The notes beneath the pieces are model-generated. The model searched no databases. It saw nothing but the letters and a program-made list of their open reading frames with translations, and was not told the origin of the DNA. 64,000 nucleotides of DNA from contig NZ_JOEK01000014.1 in NCBI RefSeq assembly GCF_000719135.1, forward strand, positions 1-64,000. The letters are read 5' to 3'. The stretch is from Streptomyces avicenniae. GTDB taxonomy: Bacteria > Actinomycetota > Actinomycetes > Streptomycetales > Streptomycetaceae. Shown piece by piece: positions 25,991 to 34,474 of this stretch. The position numbers and the translations under genes were made by a program. Numbering within the stretch: the first letter of the stretch is position 1; each line of letters opens with the position of its first letter.

Positions 25991-26227
25991 GTGACGAACG
26001 CGCCCGCCGACCAGACCGTGGTCTGTTCCGCGAAGGACTGCCGTGACGCCGCCGAGTGGGTGCTGGCGTGGAACAACCCGAAGCTCCACACGCCCGAGCG
26101 CCGCAAGACATGGGTCGCCTGCGAGGAGCACCGCGAGTACCTGTCGCGCTTCCTCGGGCTGCGGGGCTTCCTGAAGGACGTCGTGCCCCTGGCCGAGTGG
26201 CCGCCCGCGTCAGCCGCCGATCGCTGA
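25991..26227 (+). CDS. Small zinc-ribbon-like protein (often mislabelled acetone carboxylase)
   Basis: A 78-residue conserved Streptomyces protein. Four possible metal ligands are visible: VVCSAKDC (Cys-x4-Cys) and ACEEH (Cys-x2-His). The conserved core is WVLAWNNPKLHTPERRKTW and the tail FLGLRGFLKDV. Databases often call such proteins acetone carboxylase; nothing here supports that. GTG 25991 follows GGGAGAGGA. Its last 18 bases overlap the convergent moaA gene. Confidence 0.8.
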   Translation: MTNAPADQTVVCSAKDCRDAAEWVLAWNNPKLHTPERRKTWVACEEHREYLSRFLGLRGFLKDVVPLAEWPPASAADR

Positions 26228-27199
26228 CATCGGACGGTCCGGTTGCACGAACGCCGGGTCGTCCAGCCCTGAACCGGCCTTCTTGCCCCACATCGCGGCC
26301 CGCCACAGGCGGGCGAGCGCGGCGTCGTCGGCCCCGGAGCGCAGGGCGGCGCGCAGGTCGGTCTCCTCGCGCGCGAAGAGGCAGTTGCGCACCTGACCGT
26401 CGGCGGTGAGCCGGGTCCTGTCGCAGGCGCGGCAGAACGGGCGGGTGACGGACGCGATGACGCCGACGCGGTGCGGGCCGCCGTCCACGAGCCAGCGCTC
26501 GGCGGGCGCGGAGCCGCGCCGCCCGTCCTCCTCCGGGGTGAGGGTGAACCGGGCGCGCAGGGACGTCAGGACGTCCTCCGCGGTGATCATCCCCGCGCGC
26601 TGCCAGCCGTGCTGGGCGTCGAGCGGCATCTGCTCGATGAAGCGCAGCTCGTAGCCGTGTTCCACGGCCCAGGCGAGCAGGTCGGGCGCCTCGGTGTCGT
26701 TGACGCCTGGCATCAGCACGGAGTTGACCTTCACGGGGGTGAGCCCCGCGGCGTGGGCCGCCGCGACGCCGCGCAGCACGTCGGCGTGTCGGCGGCGGCG
26801 GGTGAGGCGGTGGAACGTGTCGGGGTCGAGCGTGTCGAGCGAGACGTTGACGCGGTCGAGCCCGGCGGCGGCGAGGGCGGCGGCGGTCCGCTCCAGGCCG
26901 ATGCCGTTGGTGGTGAGCGAGAGCCGGGGCCGGGGGGTGAGGGCGGCGCACCGGGCGACGATGCCGGTCAGGCCGGGCCGCAGCAGCGGCTCACCACCCG
27001 TGAAACGGACGTCCGTGACGCCCAGTTCCGTGACGGCCAGCCGGACGAGGCGGACGATCTCGTCGTCGTCGAGGAGTTCGGGCTTCGCCAGCCAGGACAG
27101 GCCCTCCTCCGGCATGCAGTAGGTGCACCGCAGGTTGCACCGGTCGGTCAGCGAGACGCGCAGGTCCGTGGCGTTACGGCCGTGGGTGTCGGGCAACAT
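26210..27199 (-). CDS. moaA: GTP 3',8-cyclase MoaA
   Basis: First step of molybdenum cofactor synthesis: radical-SAM conversion of GTP to 3',8-cyclo-7,8-dihydro-GTP. A 329-residue protein with the SAM-cluster CxxxCxxC at C21, C25 and C28, the FTGGEPLLRP motif, the second cluster cysteines in RPFCRACDRTRLTADGQVRN plus a further Cys, and the essential C-terminal Gly-Gly. ATG 27199 is chosen because the protein then starts just before the radical-SAM core; the longer frame to 27388 is unsupported. No other moa genes are near. Confidence 0.95.
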   Translation of the reverse strand: MLPDTHGRNATDLRVSLTDRCNLRCTYCMPEEGLSWLAKPELLDDDEIVRLVRLAVTELGVTDVRFTGGEPLLRPGLTGIVARCAALTPRPRLSLTTNGIGLERTAAALAAAGLDRVNVSLDTLDPDTFHRLTRRRRHADVLRGVAAAHAAGLTPVKVNSVLMPGVNDTEAPDLLAWAVEHGYELRFIEQMPLDAQHGWQRAGMITAEDVLTSLRARFTLTPEEDGRRGSAPAERWLVDGGPHRVGVIASVTRPFCRACDRTRLTADGQVRNCLFAREETDLRAALRSGADDAALARLWRAAMWGKKAGSGLDDPAFVQPDRPMSAIGG

Positions 27200-27353
27200 G
27201 GGTGAACCTCCGCCGCGTGGGGACCGGATGCTCCGCAGCGTACGGGACGGCGCCGACATCGCCGAGGGAGCGCGGGGGCGGACGGTGCGGCGGCGCCCCG
27301 TCAACTCGTGCCTCGCGAGGCGCTGTCGGTGGTGGCCCGTATCCTCGGGAACC

Positions 27354-28382
27354 ATGCTCGAAGACCAGCAGGCACCCGCGCCAGACACACCCGTCCGGCA
27401 GACCCAGGACAGGCTGTGGCCCTTGGGCTACCCGACCGGGTACGCCGTGGTGGACGTCGAGACGACGGGCCTGGCCACGCACGACCGGATAGTGTCGGCG
27501 GCCGTCTACCGGCTCACCGCGCGCGGCGAGGTCGAGGACCACTGGTACTCGACCGTCAACCCGCAGCGCGACCCGGGGCCCGTGCACATCCACGGTCTGA
27601 CGGCCCGGATGCTGGCGGACGCGCCGCTGTTCGCCGATGTGGCGGGGGAGTTGGCGGAGCGGCTGGCGGACCGTGTGCTGGTCGCGCACAACGCGAAGTT
27701 CGACTGGTCGATGCTGGCGCACGAGTACGCGCGGGCGGGCCGGATCGCGCCCGTCAAGCAACGGCTGTGCACCATCCACCTGTCGAAGGCCCTGGGGCTG
27801 CCGCTGGCGAACCACCGGCTGGAGACGCTGGTGACGCACTTCGGCGTCGTGCAGCGGCAGGCGCACCACGCGCTGGACGACGCGCGCGTCCTCGCCGAGG
27901 CGTTCCGCCCCAGCCTGCACCAGGCGGCGGGCCTGGGTCTGCCGCTGCCCCTGCTGGCGTGCCTGCCGGTGACCCGCTGGTCCGAGCCGCCGCCCGCGGC
28001 GGAGCGGGGCGCCCGGTGGGGCTCCTGGGCGGGCCAGCGCGGCTGGCGGCAGACGAAGCGGCGCCCGCCGTGCCCGTGGGTCAACCCCGGCCGCTACACG
28101 GCGGGTGAACGGCTCGTCCAGGGCATGCGGGTCGCGATCTCGGGCGACACCTCGGTGGAGCGCGAGCTGCTGGAGGACCAGGCGTTCGACGCCGGGCTGC
28201 ACATCGCGGGCAGCGTCTCGCGGCTGACGAGCCTGCTGGTGTCGAACGACCCGCAGGCGCCGACGGGCAAGGCGTCGCGCGCCAGGGAGCTGGGCACCCC
28301 GGTCATCGACGAGGCGACGTTCGTCCGGCTGCTCGACGACATGGCGCCCGGCACACGCGCGGCCGAGGGCGACCAGGGCTGA
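27354..28382 (+). CDS. DnaQ-like 3'-5' exonuclease with C-terminal BRCT domain
   Basis: A 342-residue DEDDh exonuclease. Catalytic residues include D34 and E36 (VVDVETTG), the central Asp in VAHNAKFDWSML, and HHALDDA near residue 177. After the nuclease domain (about 28-195) comes a Trp/Arg-rich linker, and then a BRCT domain (about 255-335: GMRVAISGDTSVERELLEDQ, LTSLLVSND). This combination is the actinobacterial epsilon-like exonuclease, likely acting in DNA repair or proofreading. ATG 27354 has a weak GGGA upstream. It is divergent from moaA across 154 bases with no other feature. Confidence 0.9.
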   Translation: MLEDQQAPAPDTPVRQTQDRLWPLGYPTGYAVVDVETTGLATHDRIVSAAVYRLTARGEVEDHWYSTVNPQRDPGPVHIHGLTARMLADAPLFADVAGELAERLADRVLVAHNAKFDWSMLAHEYARAGRIAPVKQRLCTIHLSKALGLPLANHRLETLVTHFGVVQRQAHHALDDARVLAEAFRPSLHQAAGLGLPLPLLACLPVTRWSEPPPAAERGARWGSWAGQRGWRQTKRRPPCPWVNPGRYTAGERLVQGMRVAISGDTSVERELLEDQAFDAGLHIAGSVSRLTSLLVSNDPQAPTGKASRARELGTPVIDEATFVRLLDDMAPGTRAAEGDQG

Positions 28383-28466
28383 CGAGCCGCCCGGCGCGCG
28401 CCGCCCGCGTGGCGAGAGGCACCCTGCCGGGAGCGGAGCGTCCCCCCTCGGGTACGGTCGGGCGGT

Positions 28467-29309
28467 GTGTACCGCTTTCTGCTGACCCGGCAGTGGGTGA
28501 TCCTCACCCTCGTCGCGCTGACCCTGATCCCGTCGATGATCTGGCTGGGGTTCTGGCAGCTGCACCGCCACGAGCAGCGGGTCGCGCGCAACGAGCTGAT
28601 CAGCGACAGCCTCGCGGCGCCCGAGACGCCGATGGCGGAGCTGACCTCGGTCGGCGGCGAGCCCGACCCCGACGACCGCTACCGGCCGGTGACGGCGGTC
28701 GGCACGTACGACACCGGCCACCAGGTCGTGGTGCGCAACCGTTCCTCGAACGACGAGACCGTCGGCTACTGGGTGCTGACCCCCCTGGTCCAGGACGACG
28801 GCACGGCCGCGCTCGTGAACCGCGGCTGGATCAGCGCGGGCGAGGACCTGACGACGCTCCCCGACGTGCCCGCGCCGCCCCCGGGCGAGGTGACCGTCAC
28901 CGGCCGCCTGATGACGGACGAGACGAGCGCGACCACCGGTATCCGTGACCGCTCCGGCCTCCCGGACGGCATGGTGATGATGATCAACAGCGCCGAGCGG
29001 TCCGAGGCGATGGGCGGCGTCCCGACGCTGGGCGGCTACCTGGTGCTGACGGCGACGTCCCCGGCGCCCGCCGACGCGGACGCGCAGCCGCAGCTCCTGA
29101 ACGCGCCGGACCACTCCAGCATCGGCGCGCACTTCGCGTACGCCATCCAGTGGTGGCTGTTCACCGGCGGCGTGCCCGCGGGCTGGATCATCCTGCTGCG
29201 CCGCGAGGTCAAGGACATCAGGGCCGCGGAGGCCAAGGCGCGGCGCGCGGCGGCGCCGCCGCGGCCCCGCGAACCCGCCGCCCCGGTGGCGTCCCCCACC
29301 GGCGGCTGA
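28467..29309 (+). CDS. SURF1 family cytochrome oxidase assembly protein
   Basis: A 280-residue membrane protein with the SURF1 layout: N-terminal helix (about 8-28, VILTLVALTLIPSMIWLGFW followed by QLHRHEQR), a large extracytoplasmic domain (RYRPVTAVGTYD, NRGWIS), and a second helix near 217-237 (YAIQWWLFTGGVPAGWIILL). SURF1 proteins help insert haem into cytochrome c oxidase. The C-terminus is an Ala/Pro/Arg-rich cytoplasmic tail. GTG start at 28467. Confidence 0.92.
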   Translation: MYRFLLTRQWVILTLVALTLIPSMIWLGFWQLHRHEQRVARNELISDSLAAPETPMAELTSVGGEPDPDDRYRPVTAVGTYDTGHQVVVRNRSSNDETVGYWVLTPLVQDDGTAALVNRGWISAGEDLTTLPDVPAPPPGEVTVTGRLMTDETSATTGIRDRSGLPDGMVMMINSAERSEAMGGVPTLGGYLVLTATSPAPADADAQPQLLNAPDHSSIGAHFAYAIQWWLFTGGVPAGWIILLRREVKDIRAAEAKARRAAAPPRPREPAAPVASPTGG

Positions 29310-29455
29310 GCCCGCAGAGGGGGACCGGCGGTCCCCGGACAGGTGCGCCCTTCATCCCCCGCCGCGACGGCGCGAGGGTGGAACGCGTGGCGGAGGGTGC
29401 CAGAGCCGCGCGGACGGCGCGCGGCGGCCCTCCCCCGATCCGGAGGAACCGGCAC

Positions 29456-30223
29456 ATGACCACGCGCACCCGCAGGATCGCCCTGATCACCGGCGCCAAC
29501 CGAGGGCTCGGCCGCGCCACGGCGCTGCGGCTCGCCGAGAGCGGCACGGACGTCGTGCTCACCTACCGTTCGCACGCCGAGGAGGCCGCGGCGGTCGTCG
29601 AGGCCGTCACGGCGCTCGGCGGCACGGCCCGCGCCCTGCGGCTCGACACCGGCCGCGTCGCGGACCACGGCGCCTTCGCCGACGAGCTGCGGGCCACCCT
29701 CAAGGAGGGCTGGGACCGCGACACGTTCGACTTCCTGGTCAACAACGCGGGCACGGCCCTGTACCGCCCCTTCGCCGAGACCTCGGTCGAGGAGCTGGAC
29801 GCGCTGCTCGACGTCCACTTCCGGGGCGTCTTCTTCCTCACGCAGACCCTGCTGCCGCTCCTCGCGGACGGCGGGCGCGTGATCAACGTCTCCACGGGCC
29901 TGACGCGCTTCACGAACCCGGGCTCGTCCGCGTACGCCGCGGTGAAGGGCGCCGTGGAGGTCCTGACGCGCTACCTGGCGAAGGAGCTGGGCCCGCGCGG
30001 CATCCGCGTCAACACGGTGGCGCCAGGACCGGTCGCGACCGACTTCGGCGGCGGGCTGCTGCGCGACCACGCCGAGACGCGCGCCGCGCTCGGCGCGCAG
30101 ACGGCGCTGGCCAGGGTGGGCGAGCCCGACGACATCGGCGGCGTCATCACCGCTGTGCTGTCCGAGGGGTCCGGATGGCTGAACGGGCAGCGCGTCGAGG
30201 CGTCGGGCGGCATCTTCCTGTAG
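29456..30223 (+). CDS. SDR family oxidoreductase
   Basis: A 255-residue classical short-chain dehydrogenase. Cofactor loop TGANRGLGRATA (residues about 12-23), NNAG motif, catalytic Ser in INVSTGLTR, Tyr-Lys in YAAVKGA, and the C-terminal NGQRVEASGGIFL. The ATG follows CGGAGGAAC (29441-29449). Substrate unknown. The HTH regulator gene lies 58 bases downstream on the same strand; in many Streptomyces such regulator-SDR pairs are linked, so the regulator probably controls this gene. Confidence 0.9.
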   Translation: MTTRTRRIALITGANRGLGRATALRLAESGTDVVLTYRSHAEEAAAVVEAVTALGGTARALRLDTGRVADHGAFADELRATLKEGWDRDTFDFLVNNAGTALYRPFAETSVEELDALLDVHFRGVFFLTQTLLPLLADGGRVINVSTGLTRFTNPGSSAYAAVKGAVEVLTRYLAKELGPRGIRVNTVAPGPVATDFGGGLLRDHAETRAALGAQTALARVGEPDDIGGVITAVLSEGSGWLNGQRVEASGGIFL

Positions 30224-30281
30224 GCAGTTCCTGGCGGACAGGGCGGCACGGCACGGCGGCTGCGAGGCGAGAGGACAGGGT

Positions 30282-31124
30282 ATGGACCGGGCACAGCTGG
30301 CGGACTTCCTGCGCACCCGCAGGGAGGCGCTCCAGCCGGAGGACGTCGGGCTGCCGCGCGGACCGCGCCGCAGGACCCGCGGGCTGCGCCGGGAGGAGGT
30401 CGCCGCGCTGTGCGGCATGTCGGCCGACTACTACGGCAGGCTGGAGCAGCAGCGCGGCCCCCAGCCGTCCGAGCCCATGCTCGGCGCGATCGCCCAGGGG
30501 ATGCGCCTGTCGCTGGACGAGCGGGACCACCTCTTCCGCCTCGCCGGGCACAACACCCCAGGCCGCCTGCTGCGCGGCGGCCACATCGCCCCCGGCATGA
30601 TGCGCATCTTCGACCGGCTCCAGGACACCCCGGCGCAGGTGATCGGCCCGCTGTCGGAGACGCTGGCGCAGACGCGACCGGCCGTCGCGCTCTTCGGCGA
30701 CGAGATGCGGTTCACCGGCCCGGAACGCAGCATCGTCTACCGCTGGTTCACCGACCCCCGCGCCCGTCGCGCCTATCCGGAGGAGGACCACCCGCTGCAC
30801 GGCCGGGTGTTCACCTCCAACCTGCGCAATGCCTTCTCCCGCCAGGGGCGCGGCTCGGAGGCCCATCGGATGGCGGAGCGGCTGCTGGAGCTGAGCGAGG
30901 AGTTCGCGGAGCTGTGGAGCGCGCACGAGATCGGGGTGAGCCGCCCCGACGACAGGAAGCGCGTCCTCCACCCGGACCTCGGCGTGCTCGACCTGCACTG
31001 CCAGGTGCTGTACGCGCCCGACCAGGCGCAGGCGCTGCTCGTCTACACGGCGTCCCCGGGGACGGAGAGCCACGAGAAGCTGCAGCTGCTCGCCGCCGTC
31101 GGCGACCGGCCGCCGTACGCCTGA
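30282..31124 (+). CDS. XRE-type regulator with MmyB-like ligand-binding domain
   Basis: A 280-residue regulator. HTH at residues about 10-75 (LADFLRTRREALQPEDVGLP, RGLRREEVAALCGMSADYYGRLEQ is the family hallmark, given in two pieces here). The MmyB-like PAS-fold domain covers about 105-270 (SIVYRWFTDPRARRAYPEED, FAELWSAHEIGV, LDLHCQVL). Members bind fatty-acid-like or other small ligands and usually repress a neighbouring oxidoreductase, here the SDR gene just upstream. Confidence 0.92.
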   Translation: MDRAQLADFLRTRREALQPEDVGLPRGPRRRTRGLRREEVAALCGMSADYYGRLEQQRGPQPSEPMLGAIAQGMRLSLDERDHLFRLAGHNTPGRLLRGGHIAPGMMRIFDRLQDTPAQVIGPLSETLAQTRPAVALFGDEMRFTGPERSIVYRWFTDPRARRAYPEEDHPLHGRVFTSNLRNAFSRQGRGSEAHRMAERLLELSEEFAELWSAHEIGVSRPDDRKRVLHPDLGVLDLHCQVLYAPDQAQALLVYTASPGTESHEKLQLLAAVGDRPPYA

Positions 31125-31140
31125 CGGCCCGGCGGCGGGC

Positions 31141-31722
31141 TCAGGAGACGCGTTCGGGCGCGTGGCCAGCCGAGCGCATGCGGATCTCGGCGGGGAGCGC
31201 GGGCAGCCCGGTGGAACGGCGCGCGTTCTCGATCGCCACCGTCCGCAGCGCGGTGACCGCCTCGTCGGGGCGCGCCTGCGGCGCGAGGATCAGCCCGACC
31301 TTGAGCCGCGGCTGTGTGCGGCGGCCCACGAGGGTGACGCGTGCCCGGTCGATGCCGGGCAGCGCCTCGGCCTCGGCCGTGAGGGCCTCTTCGAGCGCGC
31401 GCCCGCGCACGACGGCGGCGACCCCGTCCCCGGTGTCCACCAGGACCTCGCCGAGCCGGGGGCGGCGGGACTGCGCGAGGAGCCACCACAGGGCGAGGAC
31501 GAGCAGCAGCGACAGCGCGGCGATCACGACGGGCCAGAACCAGCCCTGCTCGCGGAGGTGGACGCGTTCCGCGTGGCTGAGGACGACGTCGTCGGAGCGG
31601 TGCCAGGGCCAGGCCCAGGCGTCGGGCACCAGGCCGAGGGCGGTGGCCAGCCCCGCGGTCCCCGCGGTGATCAGCAGCAGGCCGGTGAGCAGGAGGAGGA
31701 CGCGGTTGGTCGCGCGCAGCAT
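31141..31722 (-). CDS. amaP: AmaP, alkaline-shock membrane anchor protein
   Basis: A 193-residue membrane protein with two helices (about 6-28 and 62-84) and a C-terminal cytoplasmic domain (LVDTGDGVAAVVRGRALEEA to PAEIRMRS) that resembles the Asp23-anchoring region of AmaP. In staphylococci AmaP tethers Asp23 to the membrane. ATG 31722 gives the expected N-terminal helix. It is the last gene of a five-gene envelope-stress operon and converges on the XRE gene across 16 bases. Confidence 0.85.
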   Translation of the reverse strand: MLRATNRVLLLLTGLLLITAGTAGLATALGLVPDAWAWPWHRSDDVVLSHAERVHLREQGWFWPVVIAALSLLLVLALWWLLAQSRRPRLGEVLVDTGDGVAAVVRGRALEEALTAEAEALPGIDRARVTLVGRRTQPRLKVGLILAPQARPDEAVTALRTVAIENARRSTGLPALPAEIRMRSAGHAPERVS

Positions 31723-31733
31723 CTCGGGTGCAC

Positions 31734-32348
31734 CTATCGCTTCGCGGGCCGGTGGGCGTGGACGGTGAGGGCGGGCCGCCGCGACAGGCCCAGGTCGCGG
31801 ACGCCGTCGGCGAGCACCGCGTCCAGGTCGGCGCGCACCACGTCGAGGTCGCGGAAGTGCGACTCGGCGAGGACCCGTACGCGGTGCCGACCCGCCGTCA
31901 CGCGGACGGCGCGCACGCCGGAGACCGCCAGCGCCCGGTCGCGCAGGACGACGCCGACGGCGCTGCGCTCGATGCCGGAGCGCACCTGCTCGGCCGCGCG
32001 GCGGCGCATCGGGAGGATGCCGCGCAGCCCCGGGGTGACGGCGAGGACCACGAGGCAGACGCCGACGGCGATCGCGGCGGCGCAGCCGGTGATCACCCAG
32101 GCGTCGTCCATGGCGCGGGAGTCGAGCCCGTCCGCGAGGTTGCGGCGCCACTGGGTGGCCGGGCGGTCGGCGCGCACGGCGACGATGTCGTACAGCAGGG
32201 GGCCGCCGGTGATCAGCGTGGCGGCGGCGACCAGGACGGCGGGGACGCGGCGTTCCGACCAGAAGCGGCGCGCCGGGTGGGCGTGGGCCTCCTCGGCGTC
32301 CGGCGCGGCGTCGGGCTCGGGCGGGCGTTCCGCGGCGGTGACGTTCAC
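31734..32348 (-). CDS. DUF6286 membrane protein of the Asp23 operon
   Basis: A 204-residue protein with an acidic Pro/Ala-rich start, two transmembrane helices (about residues 35-54 and 84-106), and a DUF6286-type C-terminal domain (RDRALAVSGVRAVRVTAGR, LGLSRRPALTVHAHRP). The domain is found only in actinobacterial Asp23 operons. GTG 32348 overlaps the stop of the gene before (GTGA), so translation is coupled. Probably a membrane partner of the Asp23 proteins. Confidence 0.85.
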   Translation of the reverse strand: MNVTAAERPPEPDAAPDAEEAHAHPARRFWSERRVPAVLVAAATLITGGPLLYDIVAVRADRPATQWRRNLADGLDSRAMDDAWVITGCAAAIAVGVCLVVLAVTPGLRGILPMRRRAAEQVRSGIERSAVGVVLRDRALAVSGVRAVRVTAGRHRVRVLAESHFRDLDVVRADLDAVLADGVRDLGLSRRPALTVHAHRPAKR

Positions 32349-32749
32349 AGGACGCGCCTCCTGCGGGGCCCGGCGGAGGCGCCGTGCCGGGAGTGCAGGC
32401 GCGTGACGGTGACGGCGACGTCGTAGGTCTCCATGCCCGCCAGCTCCCCGAGGCGCGCGGCGATGTGCCGCCGGACGGCGCGGCAGCTGGCGCCGATGTC
32501 GCAGGGATAGGCGAGCTCCAGCTCGACGCGGACGGCCGCGGTCGCCCCGGTGTCCCCCGCGGCGCCCGGCGGGCGGCGGACGACCGCGGTGGCGAGCGGA
32601 TGGCCGTCGTGGCGCGGGGGCGGCGGGGGCCCGGTGCGGTCGGCGGTCAGCGCCTCCCAGGCCGCCTGCGCGGCGAGCTTGGCGACCACCCGCTCGGAGA
32701 CGCGCGTGGTGCCGCGCTCGGCGGCGGGCACCTGGGTCAGGGTGTCCAC
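32345..32749 (-). CDS. Asp23/Gls24-like short protein
   Basis: A 134-residue protein with a VSERVVAKLAAQAAWEAL N-terminus, which resembles the start of Asp23 domains. Then comes a Pro-rich insert (about 40-60) and a beta-rich part (AAVRVELELAYPCDIGASC, YDVAVTVTRL). It is a divergent second Asp23-type subunit. GTG start at 32749, three bases after the small membrane gene; the stop overlaps the DUF6286 gene. Confidence 0.75.
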   Translation of the reverse strand: MDTLTQVPAAERGTTRVSERVVAKLAAQAAWEALTADRTGPPPPPRHDGHPLATAVVRRPPGAAGDTGATAAVRVELELAYPCDIGASCRAVRRHIAARLGELAGMETYDVAVTVTRLHSRHGASAGPRRRRVL

Positions 32750-32752
32750 GGG

Positions 32753-32950
32753 TCAGCTCCGCCGGTCGTCACGGCGCTCCCGGGGGCGGAAGAAGTCGCC
32801 CGGGTCCAGGTCGCCGTCGGCGAACCGGCCGACGACGAAGCCGATGGCGCCGAGTGCCGCCACCAGCAGGAAGGCGGCGAACCCGCCGAAGTATCCCGCG
32901 AAACCCAGTGCCATCCCGGCGATCATGCCGACCACGGCCATGCTGTTCAT
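32753..32950 (-). CDS. Small two-helix membrane protein of the Asp23 operon
   Basis: A 65-residue protein with two closely packed hydrophobic helices (about 3-20 and 22-41; Gly-rich GMALGFAGYFGGFAAFLL) and a charged tail (DPGDFFRPRERRDD). It resembles DUF2273-type small proteins found with Asp23 genes in firmicutes. Position in the operon is conserved in Streptomyces as I recall. Function unknown; likely membrane docking. Confidence 0.75.
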   Translation of the reverse strand: MNSMAVVGMIAGMALGFAGYFGGFAAFLLVAALGAIGFVVGRFADGDLDPGDFFRPRERRDDRRS

Positions 32951-33018
32951 CGTGTGCGCTCCTTGGGCGGCGCCCGGCGGGCCCCTGATGCTGCTTGTTC
33001 TGCCCCGAGCCCGTCCGC

Positions 33019-33501
33019 TTATTGCAGTGCCGGGCGCTCTTCCTCGTCCACGTCGTCGTCCGGCACCCACACGTCACCGATGGTGATGTTGACCTCGACC
33101 ACTTCGAGGCCCGTCATGCGTTCGACGGCGGCGACGACGTTCTCCCGTACGGTACGGGACACCTCGGCGAGGGACACGCCGTACTCCGCGACGATCTCCA
33201 GGTCGAGCGCCGCCTGCACCTCGCCCACCTCGGCCTTGATGCCGCGGGTGACGGACCGGCCGCCGCCGGGGACGCGCTCGCGCACCGCGTCCAGCGTGCG
33301 GGCCAGGCCGCCGCCCAGGGTGTGGACGCCGAGGACGTCCCGCGCCGCCATCCCCGCGATCTTCGCGACGACGCCGTCGGCGATGACGGTGTGCCCGCGG
33401 TCGCCCGGCGCGCACGTGCCGGGGCGGACGGGGTCGTCGGGTGACACCGGGTCGTCGGGAAGGCCGGTGGTGCCGGTGGTGCCGGTGCCCGGGTCGGTCA
33501 T
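33019..33501 (-). CDS. Asp23/Gls24 envelope stress response protein
   Basis: A 160-residue protein. A Thr/Pro/Gly-rich lead of about 35 residues is followed by the Asp23 domain (VIADGVVAKIAGMAARDVLG, GIKAEVGEVQAALDLEIVAE, VEVNITIGDVWV) and an acidic tail. Asp23 proteins form filaments at the membrane under envelope stress. First gene of the operon. GGAAGGAG lies before the ATG at 33501. Confidence 0.92.
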   Translation of the reverse strand: MTDPGTGTTGTTGLPDDPVSPDDPVRPGTCAPGDRGHTVIADGVVAKIAGMAARDVLGVHTLGGGLARTLDAVRERVPGGGRSVTRGIKAEVGEVQAALDLEIVAEYGVSLAEVSRTVRENVVAAVERMTGLEVVEVNITIGDVWVPDDDVDEEERPALQ

Positions 33502-33623
33502 GGTCGGCTCGCTCCTTCCGGGGTGCGCTGCCCCCGCCCCACCCTTGTCACCCTAGGGCCGCCGCGGGTGACGTGGGCGGGGTGCGCGGGCCGAACGAGT
33601 GGCCGCCCCCTCGCCGCCGGGCC

Positions 33624-34403
33624 CTACTCCCCCAGCCCGGCGAGGTCACGGAAGCGGCGGGCCTGGGCGGCGCGCTCGGCGGCGCGCTGGGCGGCGTGGT
33701 CGCGCCCGGCGGCGTCGCGCAGCAGCGCCTTGGTCTCGACGAGGGCGTCCCGGGGCGCAGCGAGCAGCGCGGCGGTGAGGTCGTCGGTGGCCGCGGCGAG
33801 GTCGGCGGCGGGCACGACGAGGGTGGCGAGCCCGAGGCGCTCCGCCTCGTCGGCGCGCACCGCGCGGCCGGTGGCGCAGATCTCCAGGGCCCGCGCGTAG
33901 CCGACGAGGGAGACCAGCGGCTTCGTCCCGCCGAGGTCGGGGACGAGGCCGAGGGAGGTCTCCGGCATCCGGAAGGTCACGTCGTCGGCGCAGACGCGCA
34001 GGTCGCACGCGAGCGCGAGCTGGAAGCCCGCGCCGACCGCGTGGCCCTGCACGGCGGCGACGGTGACGACGTCGGGGCGGCGCCACCAGGTGAAACCGGC
34101 TTGGAAGCCGCTGAGCGCGGCGTCGAGGCGGGCGTCGTCCAGGTGGGCCAGCGCGGTGAACGACGGCTCGCCCTCGATGCCGTCGGCGGTGAACGCCTGC
34201 CGGTCGAGGCCCGCCGAGAAGGACGGTCCCTCGCCGCGCAGGACGACGATGCGCACGTCCCCCGGGAGCAGGCGTCCGGCCTCGGCCAGGGCGCGCCACA
34301 TGGCGGGGGTCTGCGCGTTGCGCCGGTCGGGACGTACCAGCGTGACCGACGCCACGGCGTCTCGGACGGTGACACGCACACCGTCGCGGTCGAGCAGGCT
34401 CAT
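33624..34403 (-). CDS. Enoyl-CoA hydratase/isomerase family protein
   Basis: A 259-residue crotonase-fold protein. Oxyanion-hole residues lie in PSFSAGLDRQAF and VQGHAVGAGFQLALACDLR. The catalytic region is MPETSLGLVPDLGGTKPLVSLVG, in which the second acidic residue of classical hydratases is Asp (PDLGG), so isomerase or hydratase activity cannot be told apart. ATG 34403 follows CGGAGG. Upstream are two palindromes (34417-34442) that look like a TetR operator. Confidence 0.88.
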   Translation of the reverse strand: MSLLDRDGVRVTVRDAVASVTLVRPDRRNAQTPAMWRALAEAGRLLPGDVRIVVLRGEGPSFSAGLDRQAFTADGIEGEPSFTALAHLDDARLDAALSGFQAGFTWWRRPDVVTVAAVQGHAVGAGFQLALACDLRVCADDVTFRMPETSLGLVPDLGGTKPLVSLVGYARALEICATGRAVRADEAERLGLATLVVPAADLAAATDDLTAALLAAPRDALVETKALLRDAAGRDHAAQRAAERAAQARRFRDLAGLGE

Positions 34404-34416
34404 GACGGCCTCCGGT

Positions 34417-34442
34417 TACCAGACGGTAGTACTGAGCAGTAC
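34417..34442. promoter_or_regulatory. Two adjoining palindromes upstream of the enoyl-CoA hydratase gene
   Basis: TACC-AGAC-GGTA (34417-34428) is directly followed by GTACTG-AG-CAGTAC (34429-34442). Both are perfect. The TACCnnnnGGTA form is common in TetR-type operators of acyl-CoA metabolism genes. They sit 14-40 bases before the start codon, over the expected promoter or leader. Confidence 0.55.
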
Positions 34443-34474
34443 ACCGCAGCGTAACGGCCGGGCCGCCGGTCCTG

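Noticed and set aside
25991..26227. Acetone carboxylase, a name often attached to this small protein
   Set aside because: At 78 residues with a Cys/His zinc-ribbon pattern it cannot be a subunit of the carboxylase.
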